From Desulfobulbus oligotrophicus (GTDB lineage: Bacteria > Desulfobacterota > Desulfobulbia > Desulfobulbales > Desulfobulbaceae): a DNA stretch of 64,000 bases. Each line of letters begins with the position of its first letter. Within the stretch, counting starts at the first letter, position 1. Where the stretch lies: NCBI RefSeq assembly GCF_016446285.1, contig NZ_CP054140.1, forward strand, positions 2,585,501 through 2,649,500. Direction: 5' to 3'. Of the stretch, positions 56,130 to 64,000 are shown piece after piece. Made by a program: the position numbers and the translations under genes. The notes under the pieces are model-generated. The model was not told the origin of the DNA, did not search any database, and was given only the letters and a program-made list of their open reading frames with translations.

Positions 56130-56468
56130 TCACAGCGCTTCACTGCCGACCTCGCCGGTACGGATTCGCATGACATGCTCAAGATCAAAGACAAAAATTT
56201 TGCCGTCACCGATCTTGTCTGTCCAGGCAGCCTTCTGAATGCCCTCAACCACCCGGGTGAGCTGGCTCGCATCAATCGCCACCTCTACCTTCAGTTTTGG
56301 CAAAAATTCAACAGCATACTCTGCACCACTGTACATTTCAGTGTGGCCCTTCTGTCGGCCAAACCCTTTCACCTCGGTCACCGTCATCCCTTTAACGCCT
56401 AAAGATGTGAGGTTTTCCCGAACTGCATCCAGCTTCGCCGGTTTAATAATTGCAACAACCAACTTCAT
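56130..56468 (-). CDS. glnB: Nitrogen regulatory protein P-II
   Basis: 112 residues from the ATG at 56468 with GGAGAG 5-6 bases upstream. The T-loop has GRQKGHTEMYSGAEY with the uridylylation Tyr51, and the C-terminus TDKIGDGKIFVFDLEHVMRIRTGE is the ATP-binding signature. It senses 2-oxoglutarate and ATP/ADP and controls glutamine synthetase, ammonium transport or nitrogen regulators. No amtB or glnA is next to it, so the target is not shown. Confidence 0.95.
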   Translation of the reverse strand: MKLVVAIIKPAKLDAVRENLTSLGVKGMTVTEVKGFGRQKGHTEMYSGAEYAVEFLPKLKVEVAIDASQLTRVVEGIQKAAWTDKIGDGKIFVFDLEHVMRIRTGEVGSEAL

Positions 56469-56830
56469 ATATCTCTCCATTGTAAACAGTTACATACATC
56501 ATTCATTTTGCTGATAAGCTGCCTGTGGTTCTCCAGGTAGAGCACCAATCATACCCTGTCCGGCCCCGGGTATCCGACCTGTTCAATACAACAAAAATAC
56601 ACGGAATAAACCTTGTAAGACGCTACGTTTTTAAAAAATGTTTCTTTTTTACCGGCTGAACAGCCGGATAGAGTGCAGACGATGTCCCTGCAGCGATGAG
56701 CGCACCACAGCGTCCTTTCGGTGTTGACAGTCTCAATAAATAAAGAATCATTGCGCAGCAACGAAAAATAGAGGAGTCTATAGTCAGCATTGGATTTCCT
56801 TCTCCTCACCCAAGAAGTTGAGGCCATCAC
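56469..56830. other. Divergent control region between glnB and hoxE
   Basis: About 360 bases without a gene. A short palindrome CCGGCTG-AA-CAGCCGG occurs at 56652-56667, and TTGACA at 56724-56729 faces hoxE, but the -10 (ATCATT, 17 bases on) is poor. A long minus-strand frame (56549-57157) overlaps hoxE and is rejected as a gene. Confidence 0.45.
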
Positions 56831-57328
56831 ATGCCCACCGTTACCCGCCAACCGATTGATGACCGCCGCTGGCAACGCATCGTCCAAACCATGCAGCGTC
56901 ATAACAACCGACCCGACGCCCTCATCGAAACACTGCATACTGTACAGGACATCTATGGTTACCTGGACAGCACCATCCTCTCTGCTGTTGCCAATCACCT
57001 CAAAATCCCTCCTGCCCGGGTGTTCGGGGTTGCCACCTTTTACAATCACTTCAGTCTCAAGCCAAAGGGCGACCACACCCTGGTGATCTGCACCGGCACA
57101 GCCTGCCATGTCAAAGGCAATGATCAGGTCCTTGCATGGATGCACGAACACCATCACCTTGCTCCCGGAGAGACCAGTGCAGACAATCGTCTTTCGCTGG
57201 TTGAGGCCCGTTGTGTCGGTGCCTGTGCCCTGGCGCCGGTTATCCTGTGTGATGGAGTACTGACGGGCAGAAAGACTTTTGAAGAGACAACCATGGTCAT
57301 TGAGGAGTGGTTAGGCAATGCATCGTGA
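56831..57328 (+). CDS. hoxE: Bidirectional NiFe hydrogenase diaphorase subunit HoxE
   Basis: 165 residues, NuoE-like thioredoxin [2Fe-2S] protein. Cluster Cys are in TGTACHVKG and CVGACALAPVI. GAGG is 8 bases before the ATG. It is part of the diaphorase that exchanges electrons with NAD(P)H. It overlaps hoxF by 11 bases. NuoE of complex I is the closest relative in the window. Confidence 0.92.
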   Translation: MPTVTRQPIDDRRWQRIVQTMQRHNNRPDALIETLHTVQDIYGYLDSTILSAVANHLKIPPARVFGVATFYNHFSLKPKGDHTLVICTGTACHVKGNDQVLAWMHEHHHLAPGETSADNRLSLVEARCVGACALAPVILCDGVLTGRKTFEETTMVIEEWLGNAS

Positions 57329-58934
57329 AAAGATAGACCGGATCATAACGGAGCACCGACAGTTTCTCGACCAATTCAACCACCATGTCTTCGTCTGCTC
57401 CGGTCTTGGTTGTCCTCGGAATGATGAGATAAGACGAGCCCTTGAGCGAGCTGTACAAACGCAACACCTGCAGGACGCCGTCCTCATCCGCAAGGTTGGT
57501 TGCATGGGGTTGTGTTCTGCCGGCCCGCTTGTTCTGATCCAGCCTCAGGAACTGATGTACCAGGGTGTGCAGCCGGAAGACGCAGAAGAAATCATTGCCT
57601 CTCTTGGTAAAAGTCCGATACAGCGGCTGCTGCTGCCGGCAGACCTGGCTTTTTTTACCCGGCAGCATAAGAATGTCCTCCGCCTTTCCGGCCGTATTGA
57701 TCCTGAAAGCCTGCCCGATTATCTGGTTGCCGGCGGCTATCAGGCACTGCTGAAAACCCTTGCCACGCTGCAGCCGCCGGATATTCTTCGCTCTATCCAG
57801 GACAGCGGACTGCGCGGCCGCGGTGGTGCCGGCTATCCCACCGGTCTGAAATGGGCCACTGTTGCCAAGGCACAGGGTTCGCCGAAGTACCTGATCTGTA
57901 ACGCCGATGAGGGTGACCCCGGCGCGTTCATGGATCGTTCACTTCTGGAGAGTACACCGCATGCCATCCTGGAAGGGATGATCATGGCAGCCTATGCTGT
58001 TGGTGCCAGCCAGGGATTTATCTATATCCGGGCCGAATATCCGCTGGCTGTCCAACGGTTGAAACGGGTCATCCGTGATGCCGAGCAAAACAACCTCCTG
58101 GGGCATTCCATCTGCGGTTCAAACCTCAACTTCCACATACAGATCCGTCTTGGAGCAGGTGCCTTTGTCTGTGGTGAGGAAACCGCTCTGATCCGGTCGA
58201 TTGAAGGGAAACGCGGCCTGCCCCGGCCCCGGCCGCCCTACCCTGCTGAAAAAGGGCTATGGGGGTGTCCGACCCTGATCAACAATGTGGAAACCTATGC
58301 CAACATACCACCGCTTATCACCCATGGACCTGAATGGTGCGCCAACCTCGGTACCGACAAAAGCAGGGGAACCAAAGTGTTTGCCCTCACCGGCAGAGTC
58401 CGGCACACCGGTCTTATTGAAGTGCCGATGGGTATGCGGTTGCGGGAGATTGTCGACGATATCGGTGGCGGTCTGACGGAAGGTCACACCTTGAAAGCCG
58501 TGCAGACCGGTGGACCGTCGGGCGGCTGTATCCCCGCCGCATTACTCGACACACCGGTCAGCTATGAGAGCTTAAACGAGCTGGGATCGATCATGGGTTC
58601 CGGCGGCATGATCGTTATTGACGAAACATCCAGCATGGTTGATATCGTCACCTACTTCATGGCCTTCTGCCGGGATGAATCCTGCGGCAAATGTACGCCG
58701 TGCCGCGTGGGTACGGCCCAAATCCACAACCTGCTCATCAAATTTCAAAACCACCGGGCCACCATGGCGGATCTGGAGATGTTGGAATGGTTGTGCGATC
58801 TGCTCAAGAATACCAGTCTCTGCGGCCTTGGTCAGTCAGCTCCAAACCCGGTGCTCAGCGCCCTGCGCTTTTTCCGCCGGGAGTTTCTCGATTGCATCGC
58901 AACCGAACAGGCCCATGAAGAGGTGAAACCATGA
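57318..58934 (+). CDS. hoxF: Bidirectional NiFe hydrogenase diaphorase subunit HoxF
   Basis: 538 residues. An N-terminal thioredoxin-like domain (about 20-110, [11 protein letters not shown] and [11 protein letters not shown]) precedes a NuoF-like domain with the NAD site [17 protein letters not shown], the FMN site [20 protein letters not shown] and the cluster motif [13 protein letters not shown]. This two-part layout is typical of HoxF and of NADH-linked hydrogenases. It carries NAD(P)H oxidation/reduction. It overlaps hoxE by 11 and hoxU by 4 bases. Confidence 0.94.
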   Translation: MHREKIDRIITEHRQFLDQFNHHVFVCSGLGCPRNDEIRRALERAVQTQHLQDAVLIRKVGCMGLCSAGPLVLIQPQELMYQGVQPEDAEEIIASLGKSPIQRLLLPADLAFFTRQHKNVLRLSGRIDPESLPDYLVAGGYQALLKTLATLQPPDILRSIQDSGLRGRGGAGYPTGLKWATVAKAQGSPKYLICNADEGDPGAFMDRSLLESTPHAILEGMIMAAYAVGASQGFIYIRAEYPLAVQRLKRVIRDAEQNNLLGHSICGSNLNFHIQIRLGAGAFVCGEETALIRSIEGKRGLPRPRPPYPAEKGLWGCPTLINNVETYANIPPLITHGPEWCANLGTDKSRGTKVFALTGRVRHTGLIEVPMGMRLREIVDDIGGGLTEGHTLKAVQTGGPSGGCIPAALLDTPVSYESLNELGSIMGSGGMIVIDETSSMVDIVTYFMAFCRDESCGKCTPCRVGTAQIHNLLIKFQNHRATMADLEMLEWLCDLLKNTSLCGLGQSAPNPVLSALRFFRREFLDCIATEQAHEEVKP

Positions 58935-59644
58935 CCACGCCGATTCTTACCCTGACCATCGACGGAAAAGAGGTCAGCGGCCTTGCCACCGAAACCATCC
59001 TGCAGGTCGCCCGGGAAAATGGTTTTTCCATCCCGACCCTCTGCTGGCTGGAGGGACTGACCAGTGTCGGTTCCTGTCGTCTCTGCATGGTTGAGCTCCG
59101 TGGCAGCACAGCATTGCACCCGGCCTGTATCACACTGATCCAGGAGGGTATGACGGTGACCACCTCTTCGGAACGGTTGCTGCGGTATCGCCGTGCCATT
59201 ATCGAGCTGCTTTTCTCCGAGCGCAACCATGCCTGCGCCGTCTGTGTGGTCAACGGCCACTGCGAACTGCAGAGTCTGGCTCAACAGCTGGGGCTTGATC
59301 ATATCAGCTTTCCCGGTCTGTATCCCGCGCTTCCCGTCGACGCATCACACAGCCGGTTTGTCATGGACCACAACCGTTGCATCCTGTGCACGCGCTGTGT
59401 CCGTGTTTGCAGCGAAATTGAAGGTGCCCATACCTGGGATGTAAAAGATCGAGGTATTCGCAGTCGAATCGTTGCCGACCTTGATACTCCCTGGGGTGAC
59501 TCAACCACATGCACCGGCTGTGGCAAGTGTGTACATGTGTGCCCCACCGGCGCCCTGTTTGAAAAGGGGAAATCAGTGGCGGAAATGTTCAAAAAACCAC
59601 CTGCCCTCCCCTATCTCAAGGCAACCCGAGCCCAGGAGGTGTGA
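58931..59644 (+). CDS. hoxU: Bidirectional NiFe hydrogenase diaphorase subunit HoxU
   Basis: 237 residues, NuoG N-terminal homologue. [2Fe-2S] ligands in [20 protein letters not shown], the [15 protein letters not shown] cluster, then [11 protein letters not shown] and [15 protein letters not shown] for two [4Fe-4S] clusters. It joins the diaphorase to the hydrogenase. ATG at 58931 overlaps the hoxF stop by 4 bases, and its stop overlaps the hoxY start. Confidence 0.94.
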   Translation: MTTPILTLTIDGKEVSGLATETILQVARENGFSIPTLCWLEGLTSVGSCRLCMVELRGSTALHPACITLIQEGMTVTTSSERLLRYRRAIIELLFSERNHACAVCVVNGHCELQSLAQQLGLDHISFPGLYPALPVDASHSRFVMDHNRCILCTRCVRVCSEIEGAHTWDVKDRGIRSRIVADLDTPWGDSTTCTGCGKCVHVCPTGALFEKGKSVAEMFKKPPALPYLKATRAQEV

Positions 59645-60177
59645 TGAAAAAACTGCGACTTGCCACCCTCTGGCTTGATGGCTGTTCAGGCTGTCACATG
59701 TCACTGCTGGATGCGGATGAACGACTGCTTGAACTGACTGCTTTTTTTGATATCGTGTACAGTCCGCTTGTTGATGTAAAGCAGTTTCCCGAAAAGGTGG
59801 ACATCACCTGTATTGAGGGGCCCATCAGCTCACCGGAGGATGAACGTTTGCTTGCCGAGGTGCGAAAACGTACCCGCCTGTTGGTTGCCATGGGTGACTG
59901 TGCGGTCACCGGGAACATCCCGGCCATGCGCAACATCGAGGGCGCACCTGCCATGCTGCAAAACATCTACACCGGCCAAGAGCTCCTGCAGCCGCAGGTT
60001 CCGGGGACCGATATACCAATCTTAAACGACAAGGCATTACCGATCCATCACTTTGTTCCGGTTGACCTGTTTATCCCCGGCTGCCCGCCGAGTGCCGACA
60101 CGCTGTTCACCACTCTGACAGCTCTGGTAAAAGGGGAAACCGATCAGATCCCTCTGCCGGCCTGTTTTGGTGCGTAG
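59644..60177 (+). CDS. hoxY: NiFe hydrogenase small subunit HoxY
   Basis: 177 residues from the ATG at 59644 (TGATG overlap with hoxU; GGAGG close upstream). The small-subunit cluster ligands are Cys14 and Cys17 in DGCSGCHMSLL, the Cys in MGDCAVTGN and the one in PGCPPSA. No twin-arginine signal, so it is cytoplasmic, as expected for group 3 enzymes. It passes electrons from the NiFe site to HoxU. Confidence 0.93.
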   Translation: MKKLRLATLWLDGCSGCHMSLLDADERLLELTAFFDIVYSPLVDVKQFPEKVDITCIEGPISSPEDERLLAEVRKRTRLLVAMGDCAVTGNIPAMRNIEGAPAMLQNIYTGQELLQPQVPGTDIPILNDKALPIHHFVPVDLFIPGCPPSADTLFTTLTALVKGETDQIPLPACFGA

Positions 60178-60185
60178 GAGGCGCC

Positions 60186-61607
60186 ATGCAACAGATTACC
60201 ATTGCTCCGGTCACCCGCATTGAAGGTCATGCATGCATCCGTCTGTTTGTAGATGACAACGGTGGTGTGTGTGATGCCCGGTTTCAGGTGACCCAGATCC
60301 GGGGCTTTGAACGATTTATCACGGGCCGTCCTTTTTTTGAAATGCCTTCGCTTACAGCCCGTATCTGCGGCATCTGCCCGGTCAGTCATCAACTGGCATC
60401 AGCCAAGGCCTGTGACCAACTGCTGGCTGTAACCATCCCGGCCACCGCTGCCCGGTTACGTGCCATTCTCAACTTTGGACAACTGATACAGTCCCATGCC
60501 CTCAGTTTCTTTTACCTCTCTGCACCGGACCTGCTTTTAGGCATGGACCACCCGGTTGCCACCCGTAACTTCTTTGGTGTAGCGGAAAAAGATCCGCAAT
60601 TCGCCCGCGATGGTATCGAATTGCGCAAGTTCGGCCAACAGGTGATTGAACGTCTGGCCGGTCGACGCATCCATCCGACCTGGGCTGTTCCCGGCGGAGT
60701 ACGTTCCCCACTGGAACATTCAGCCCGCGACGCCATACTCAGCGATCTGCCGGCCATGCAGACGCTCGTTCGCAACCACCTGCAACGCTTCCGGGATTCA
60801 CTGAGCCGCTATCAGGAGTATGCCGACAACTTCGGTAGTTTCCCCAGCCTTTTTCTCAGCCTGGTGGGTGATCAGGATCAGCTGGAACATTACCACGGCA
60901 ACCTGCGCTTCATTGATGCCCACGGCACAACGATTATCAACGACCTTTCCCCGGCAAACTATCAGGAGTATATCGGCGAAGCGGTCGAACCCTGGACGTA
61001 CCTCAAGTTCCCCTACTACCTCCCCCAGGGATATCCTGACGGCATGTACCGGGTCGGCCCCCTGGCCCGTTTAAATGTCAGCCGGTGCTGCGGCACCCGG
61101 CATGCCGACTCTGAACTCAACCTGTTTAAACAGCTGGCCGCAGGCAAACCCGTGCTGAACTCCTTCCATGCCCACTATGCCCGACTGATCGAAGTGCTCT
61201 ACGCCCTTGAGATGATGGAGCAGCTGCTGGCCGATTCTTCAATCCTCGACCCCCATGTCCGGGCCGTTGCCGGTGTCAACCAGTTTGAGGGCATTGGTGC
61301 AATTGAGGCCCCCCGCGGCACCTTAATCCACCACTACAGGGTTGATGCAGATGGCCTCATTGTCCGGGCCAACCTGATCATTGCCACAGGGCATAACAAC
61401 CTGGCCATGAATAAGGCGATTCTTCAGGCAGCACGCCGATATATTGTCAGCAATCGTCTTGAAGAGGGAATGCTCAACCGGGTTGAAGCAGTGATCCGCA
61501 CCTTTGATCCCTGCCTGTCCTGCTCTACCCATGCAGTGGGGAGCATGCCTTTTGTGATTGAACTCATTGCCCCTGACGGGCAGTGTATTGATCGGATCCG
61601 GCGCTGA
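60186..61607 (+). CDS. hoxH: NiFe hydrogenase large subunit HoxH
   Basis: 473 residues. The NiFe ligands are Cys61 and Cys64 in [10 protein letters not shown] and Cys443 and Cys446 in DPCLSCSTH. After His449 a 24-residue tail ([12 protein letters not shown]...) remains that a maturation protease must remove. AGGAGG precedes the ATG. The set matches group 3d NAD-linked hydrogenase. The HoxW protease and Hyp proteins are not in the window, so they must be encoded elsewhere. Confidence 0.95.
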   Translation: MQQITIAPVTRIEGHACIRLFVDDNGGVCDARFQVTQIRGFERFITGRPFFEMPSLTARICGICPVSHQLASAKACDQLLAVTIPATAARLRAILNFGQLIQSHALSFFYLSAPDLLLGMDHPVATRNFFGVAEKDPQFARDGIELRKFGQQVIERLAGRRIHPTWAVPGGVRSPLEHSARDAILSDLPAMQTLVRNHLQRFRDSLSRYQEYADNFGSFPSLFLSLVGDQDQLEHYHGNLRFIDAHGTTIINDLSPANYQEYIGEAVEPWTYLKFPYYLPQGYPDGMYRVGPLARLNVSRCCGTRHADSELNLFKQLAAGKPVLNSFHAHYARLIEVLYALEMMEQLLADSSILDPHVRAVAGVNQFEGIGAIEAPRGTLIHHYRVDADGLIVRANLIIATGHNNLAMNKAILQAARRYIVSNRLEEGMLNRVEAVIRTFDPCLSCSTHAVGSMPFVIELIAPDGQCIDRIRR

Positions 61608-61750
61608 TCAGAGAAAAGACCACCTGCTGCAAGAGGTTCTCGCCGATTTTTCTTTACAGTGATGTGTTTGTTTTCGTCCAGGCAGGGCAACCGTCCGGCG
61701 GCAGCGATTTTCTGAAGGCCATGGCAAAATCGTCAACCACCGGCCTTTCT

Positions 61751-63898
61751 TCAGGTCTTCCCCTGATCAATGGTCACTGTAAAATCCTCCAGCTGCACTA
61801 AACCGTCCTTTCCCTCACCAACGAGGAAAAAGGACACGGATTGTCGCTGTTTCGGATTATAGAAGGAAAACTCCACACGCCCCTCCTCACCGGTATGGAG
61901 CACGGGAAAGTTGTCAAAGGGAAAGGCCTGACTATCCTCATTCCATTCCTTGACAAGCAGGTTCAGGGTAACTCCCCTGGTCGGTGCCTTGACGGCCTTC
62001 ACCCGCACCGAAACGTGTACCGTTGATTTGGCCGGAAAATCAAGGTACTGGGCCCCAACCAGATTTTCATACCACTCATTGGCCATCTTTTCCGGAAGTT
62101 TGAGCACTTCACCTCTGGCAAACCGAAGGACCCGCGGCCCTGCCTGTGTTTGCAGTTTGTTATCAAGGAGGCGGGCAATGGCAAGGATCTTTGCTCCCTG
62201 ACCGCTGGTATCCCGCTGAAACTCCGCAGGCGGATCACCAAGAATGCTCGTTGCCTTTCCCACCCGGCAACTCCCGCTGCCGGTGGTGCACTCATAACGC
62301 AGATTGTCCTCGGTCAACCAGCGCAGCTTGGAGGCCGTGTACGACACCATGTCGCGCGGCCGCTCATAGTCACGAAAAAAACTGCGTCCTATAAGAGAGG
62401 ACGGCACAGGCAGCTGCAGATAATCCAGCACAGAGACAGTGATATCAACCAAACCATAGCCACCGGTTTTGATGCGCGGCAGCTGCTTTTGTTCGGGGGC
62501 CAACACAATACCCAGGCCCCAGCTGCTGATCCAGTCCGCCACTGCTGAACCATGAGATTCATCGGACGTGAACACGACCAGCGTATCTTTAAACACCCCA
62601 TCCTGGCGCAGCTCTCTGATGAACCGCCCCACTGCCCGGTCAAGGGCGACAACACTGGCCATCCGCCGCGAGCCGTACCGCTCTGCCGCCTCATCGGTCA
62701 CCCCATAGGGCTGGTGGGTGCCCACTGTCAGCAGGGTCAGCATCCAGGGAGCCTTCTTGTTGCGTAGTTCACGGATATAGGTACGGGCACCACGGAAAAA
62801 CACGTCATCAATCGGGCCCCATTCAAAGGCAAAGGGATTGGGCTCGGTGAACCACTCACTGCCATGGACCTGCTGAAACCCGATCACCTCCATAACCTTG
62901 TCCTTTGCCATGAACTGCAGTCCGGCAGCCTGGAGATAATGGGTTGACCACCCATTGTCTGCCAGCTGGGCAGGCAGACATTCACCTGCCCGGGCAGGGT
63001 CGAGCAACAGTTCAAAGGCCTTTGGGGTATCAAAGGAGAGCTTACTGTAATCGCCGCACAGGATCGAATAAAGACCGCGGATTGTCTGGTGACTGTGCAC
63101 CGAAAAGTCGGGGATAAGCATGGCCTGGGTCGTATTTTTCGCCAGGTTTTCCATGGTTAACGTATCAGACTCCACTGCCATGGCATGGCGTAATTCGGGA
63201 TAATAGTAGTTAGAAACCCCTTCAAGCACCACAATGAGCACATTTTTGGCCTGCCCCTTTTCACTGAGCAAAGCCGTACCCATCAGATCAGATCGCTGCA
63301 ATGTTTCAGGTAAGGTTGCCTCTTCCGAACCTTGGGTCAAATAAAATATCATCGAAGATACAGCATCTTCAGCAAACCACTGCAACCCGTTATACCGGTC
63401 GGCCACCGGCTGTTCATCATATCGACCGCCTGCCACGCCCTGGGCAAGAAACAGGCATAAGGCTGCAGCACCGACCAGGATCCCCCCCTTGAGGCGGGAA
63501 CGCGGCGCAGGCCGTACAGCAACCAAAATCGGTAAAACGACCAGCGCCCCCACAACCCAGGGAGCAGAGAGCTTGAAACCGGCAACACTGGCGCCGACAA
63601 AGTCAGCATCTGTCAGATAATGCAGGTCCTGCCAGGTGGGCAACCGCTGCAGCGCTGCAAACAACTCGATGCTTGTCGCCTGAAACACACCCCACAAGAT
63701 GACCAGCGGGACCCGCAACCAGGCAGGACTGCAGCGGGCAATCGCATACAGCAAAACCCCGACAGCGATGTCGGAAAGCAGACCAATGGGCCGGCTCAGA
63801 CCGCTTGTTGAAAGACGGAAGAGCGCCGGTAACATACACACCGCTGTCAGAGCGACCGGTGAAAGAAATCGTACGGCTTTTTTTAACGCATTCATCAT
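61751..63898 (-). CDS. Sulfatase-fold phosphoglycerol/phosphoethanolamine transferase (LTA synthase/MdoB-like)
   Basis: 715 residues. Four to five N-terminal helices (to about 155) precede an extracytoplasmic sulfatase domain: metal Glu226 in VLIVVLEGVSNYYYP, nucleophile Thr272 in HSHQTIRGLYSIL, WMLTLLTVGTHQPY and TSDESHGSA. A C-terminal beta-rich domain of about 170 residues follows. Members transfer phosphoglycerol or phosphoethanolamine from lipids to glycans or lipids on the outer face. The exact acceptor is unknown. It is convergent to hoxH and has no clear ribosome-binding site. Confidence 0.85.
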   Translation of the reverse strand: MMNALKKAVRFLSPVALTAVCMLPALFRLSTSGLSRPIGLLSDIAVGVLLYAIARCSPAWLRVPLVILWGVFQATSIELFAALQRLPTWQDLHYLTDADFVGASVAGFKLSAPWVVGALVVLPILVAVRPAPRSRLKGGILVGAAALCLFLAQGVAGGRYDEQPVADRYNGLQWFAEDAVSSMIFYLTQGSEEATLPETLQRSDLMGTALLSEKGQAKNVLIVVLEGVSNYYYPELRHAMAVESDTLTMENLAKNTTQAMLIPDFSVHSHQTIRGLYSILCGDYSKLSFDTPKAFELLLDPARAGECLPAQLADNGWSTHYLQAAGLQFMAKDKVMEVIGFQQVHGSEWFTEPNPFAFEWGPIDDVFFRGARTYIRELRNKKAPWMLTLLTVGTHQPYGVTDEAAERYGSRRMASVVALDRAVGRFIRELRQDGVFKDTLVVFTSDESHGSAVADWISSWGLGIVLAPEQKQLPRIKTGGYGLVDITVSVLDYLQLPVPSSLIGRSFFRDYERPRDMVSYTASKLRWLTEDNLRYECTTGSGSCRVGKATSILGDPPAEFQRDTSGQGAKILAIARLLDNKLQTQAGPRVLRFARGEVLKLPEKMANEWYENLVGAQYLDFPAKSTVHVSVRVKAVKAPTRGVTLNLLVKEWNEDSQAFPFDNFPVLHTGEEGRVEFSFYNPKQRQSVSFFLVGEGKDGLVQLEDFTVTIDQGKT

Positions 63899-63930
63899 AG
63901 AAAAAGTTGATCATAAAAAAGAGGAAAACA

Positions 63931-64000
63931 TTGAAAAGACAACAGAATAAAACCGTTGCACGAAAGACACAGGTACCATCCGGAGGTGGTTATCGTATCT
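63931..64000 (+). CDS. Possible start of a divergent gene, cut by the window edge
   Basis: A TTG at 63931 with AGAGG about 6 bases upstream opens a frame to the edge (MKRQQNKTVARKTQV...). The short basic start is too small to identify. A real gene is likely but not certain. Confidence 0.35.
   Translation, partial: MKRQQNKTVARKTQVPSGGGYRI

Noticed and set aside
56549-57157. 202-codon minus-strand frame across the hoxE start
   Set aside because: It overlaps a clear hoxE gene, has no family motif and low-complexity shadow composition.

Overview
The window reads as chromosomal DNA of an anaerobic, Gram-negative bacterium, most likely a Desulfobacterota member near Desulfobulbales. This is inferred from the mix of genes: a PxxKW cysteine-rich protein, a ferredoxin-fused EtfA, TSUP transporters, a complete complex I operon, a soluble NiFe hydrogenase, a sigma-54 regulator and an Mla lipid-transport operon. 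No rRNA, tRNA, CRISPR array, transposase or prophage was seen, and no dissimilatory sulfate-reduction gene lies in the window. By eye, 52-64 kb is more GC-rich than the first 10 kb.

Layout. 0-7 kb (mostly +): truncated lipoprotein (-), tatD, yggS, UDP-glucose dehydrogenase, PxxKW protein (-), pilC, enolase, IHF. 7.1-8.1 kb: a divergent ParB-like protein. 8.1-18.6 kb (-): ribD, nrdR and rpiB follow a fatty-acid operon, in transcription order yceD-rpmF-plsX-fabH-[acyl-CoA dehydrogenase-etfB-etfA]-fabG-acpP-fabF. The bracketed redox module is embedded in the fab genes. A 70-bp tandem duplication of the acpP 3' end separates acpP from fabF. 18.8-22.3 kb (-): mlaE-F-D-A-C. 22.4-24.7 kb: PilZ protein and a TSUP carrier split over two genes.

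24.8-32.7 kb (-) is a regulatory and phosphotransfer block: a GAF-GAF-PAS sensor whose histidine domain lacks an ATPase domain, a receiver protein, a YkgJ cysteine-cluster protein, an NtrC-type activator, a dual-specificity phosphatase fused to a cysteine cluster, and a PEP-synthase-like phosphotransferase without a PEP barrel. The receiver gene is preceded by a good sigma-54 element with two upstream 16-bp dyads that look like activator sites. This block is the best candidate for an undescribed system. 32.7-37.4 kb: thiL, two unrecognised proteins and a CBS protein.

37.4-50.9 kb (-): complex I, nuoA-B-CD-E-F-G-H-I-J-K-L-M-N, with fused nuoCD and short NuoG. 51.4-56.5 kb (-): ssb, a FecBCD-type metal or cofactor importer with an FmdE-family protein, and glnB. 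56.8-61.6 kb (+): hoxEFUYH, a bidirectional NAD-linked NiFe hydrogenase without hoxW or hyp genes. 61.8-63.9 kb (-): a sulfatase-type phosphoglycerol transferase, followed by the first codons of a possible divergent gene at the edge.

Together the genes point to an organism that moves electrons among NADH, H2, flavoprotein/ferredoxin carriers and quinone. All functions are inferred from motifs and family knowledge. No database search was run.
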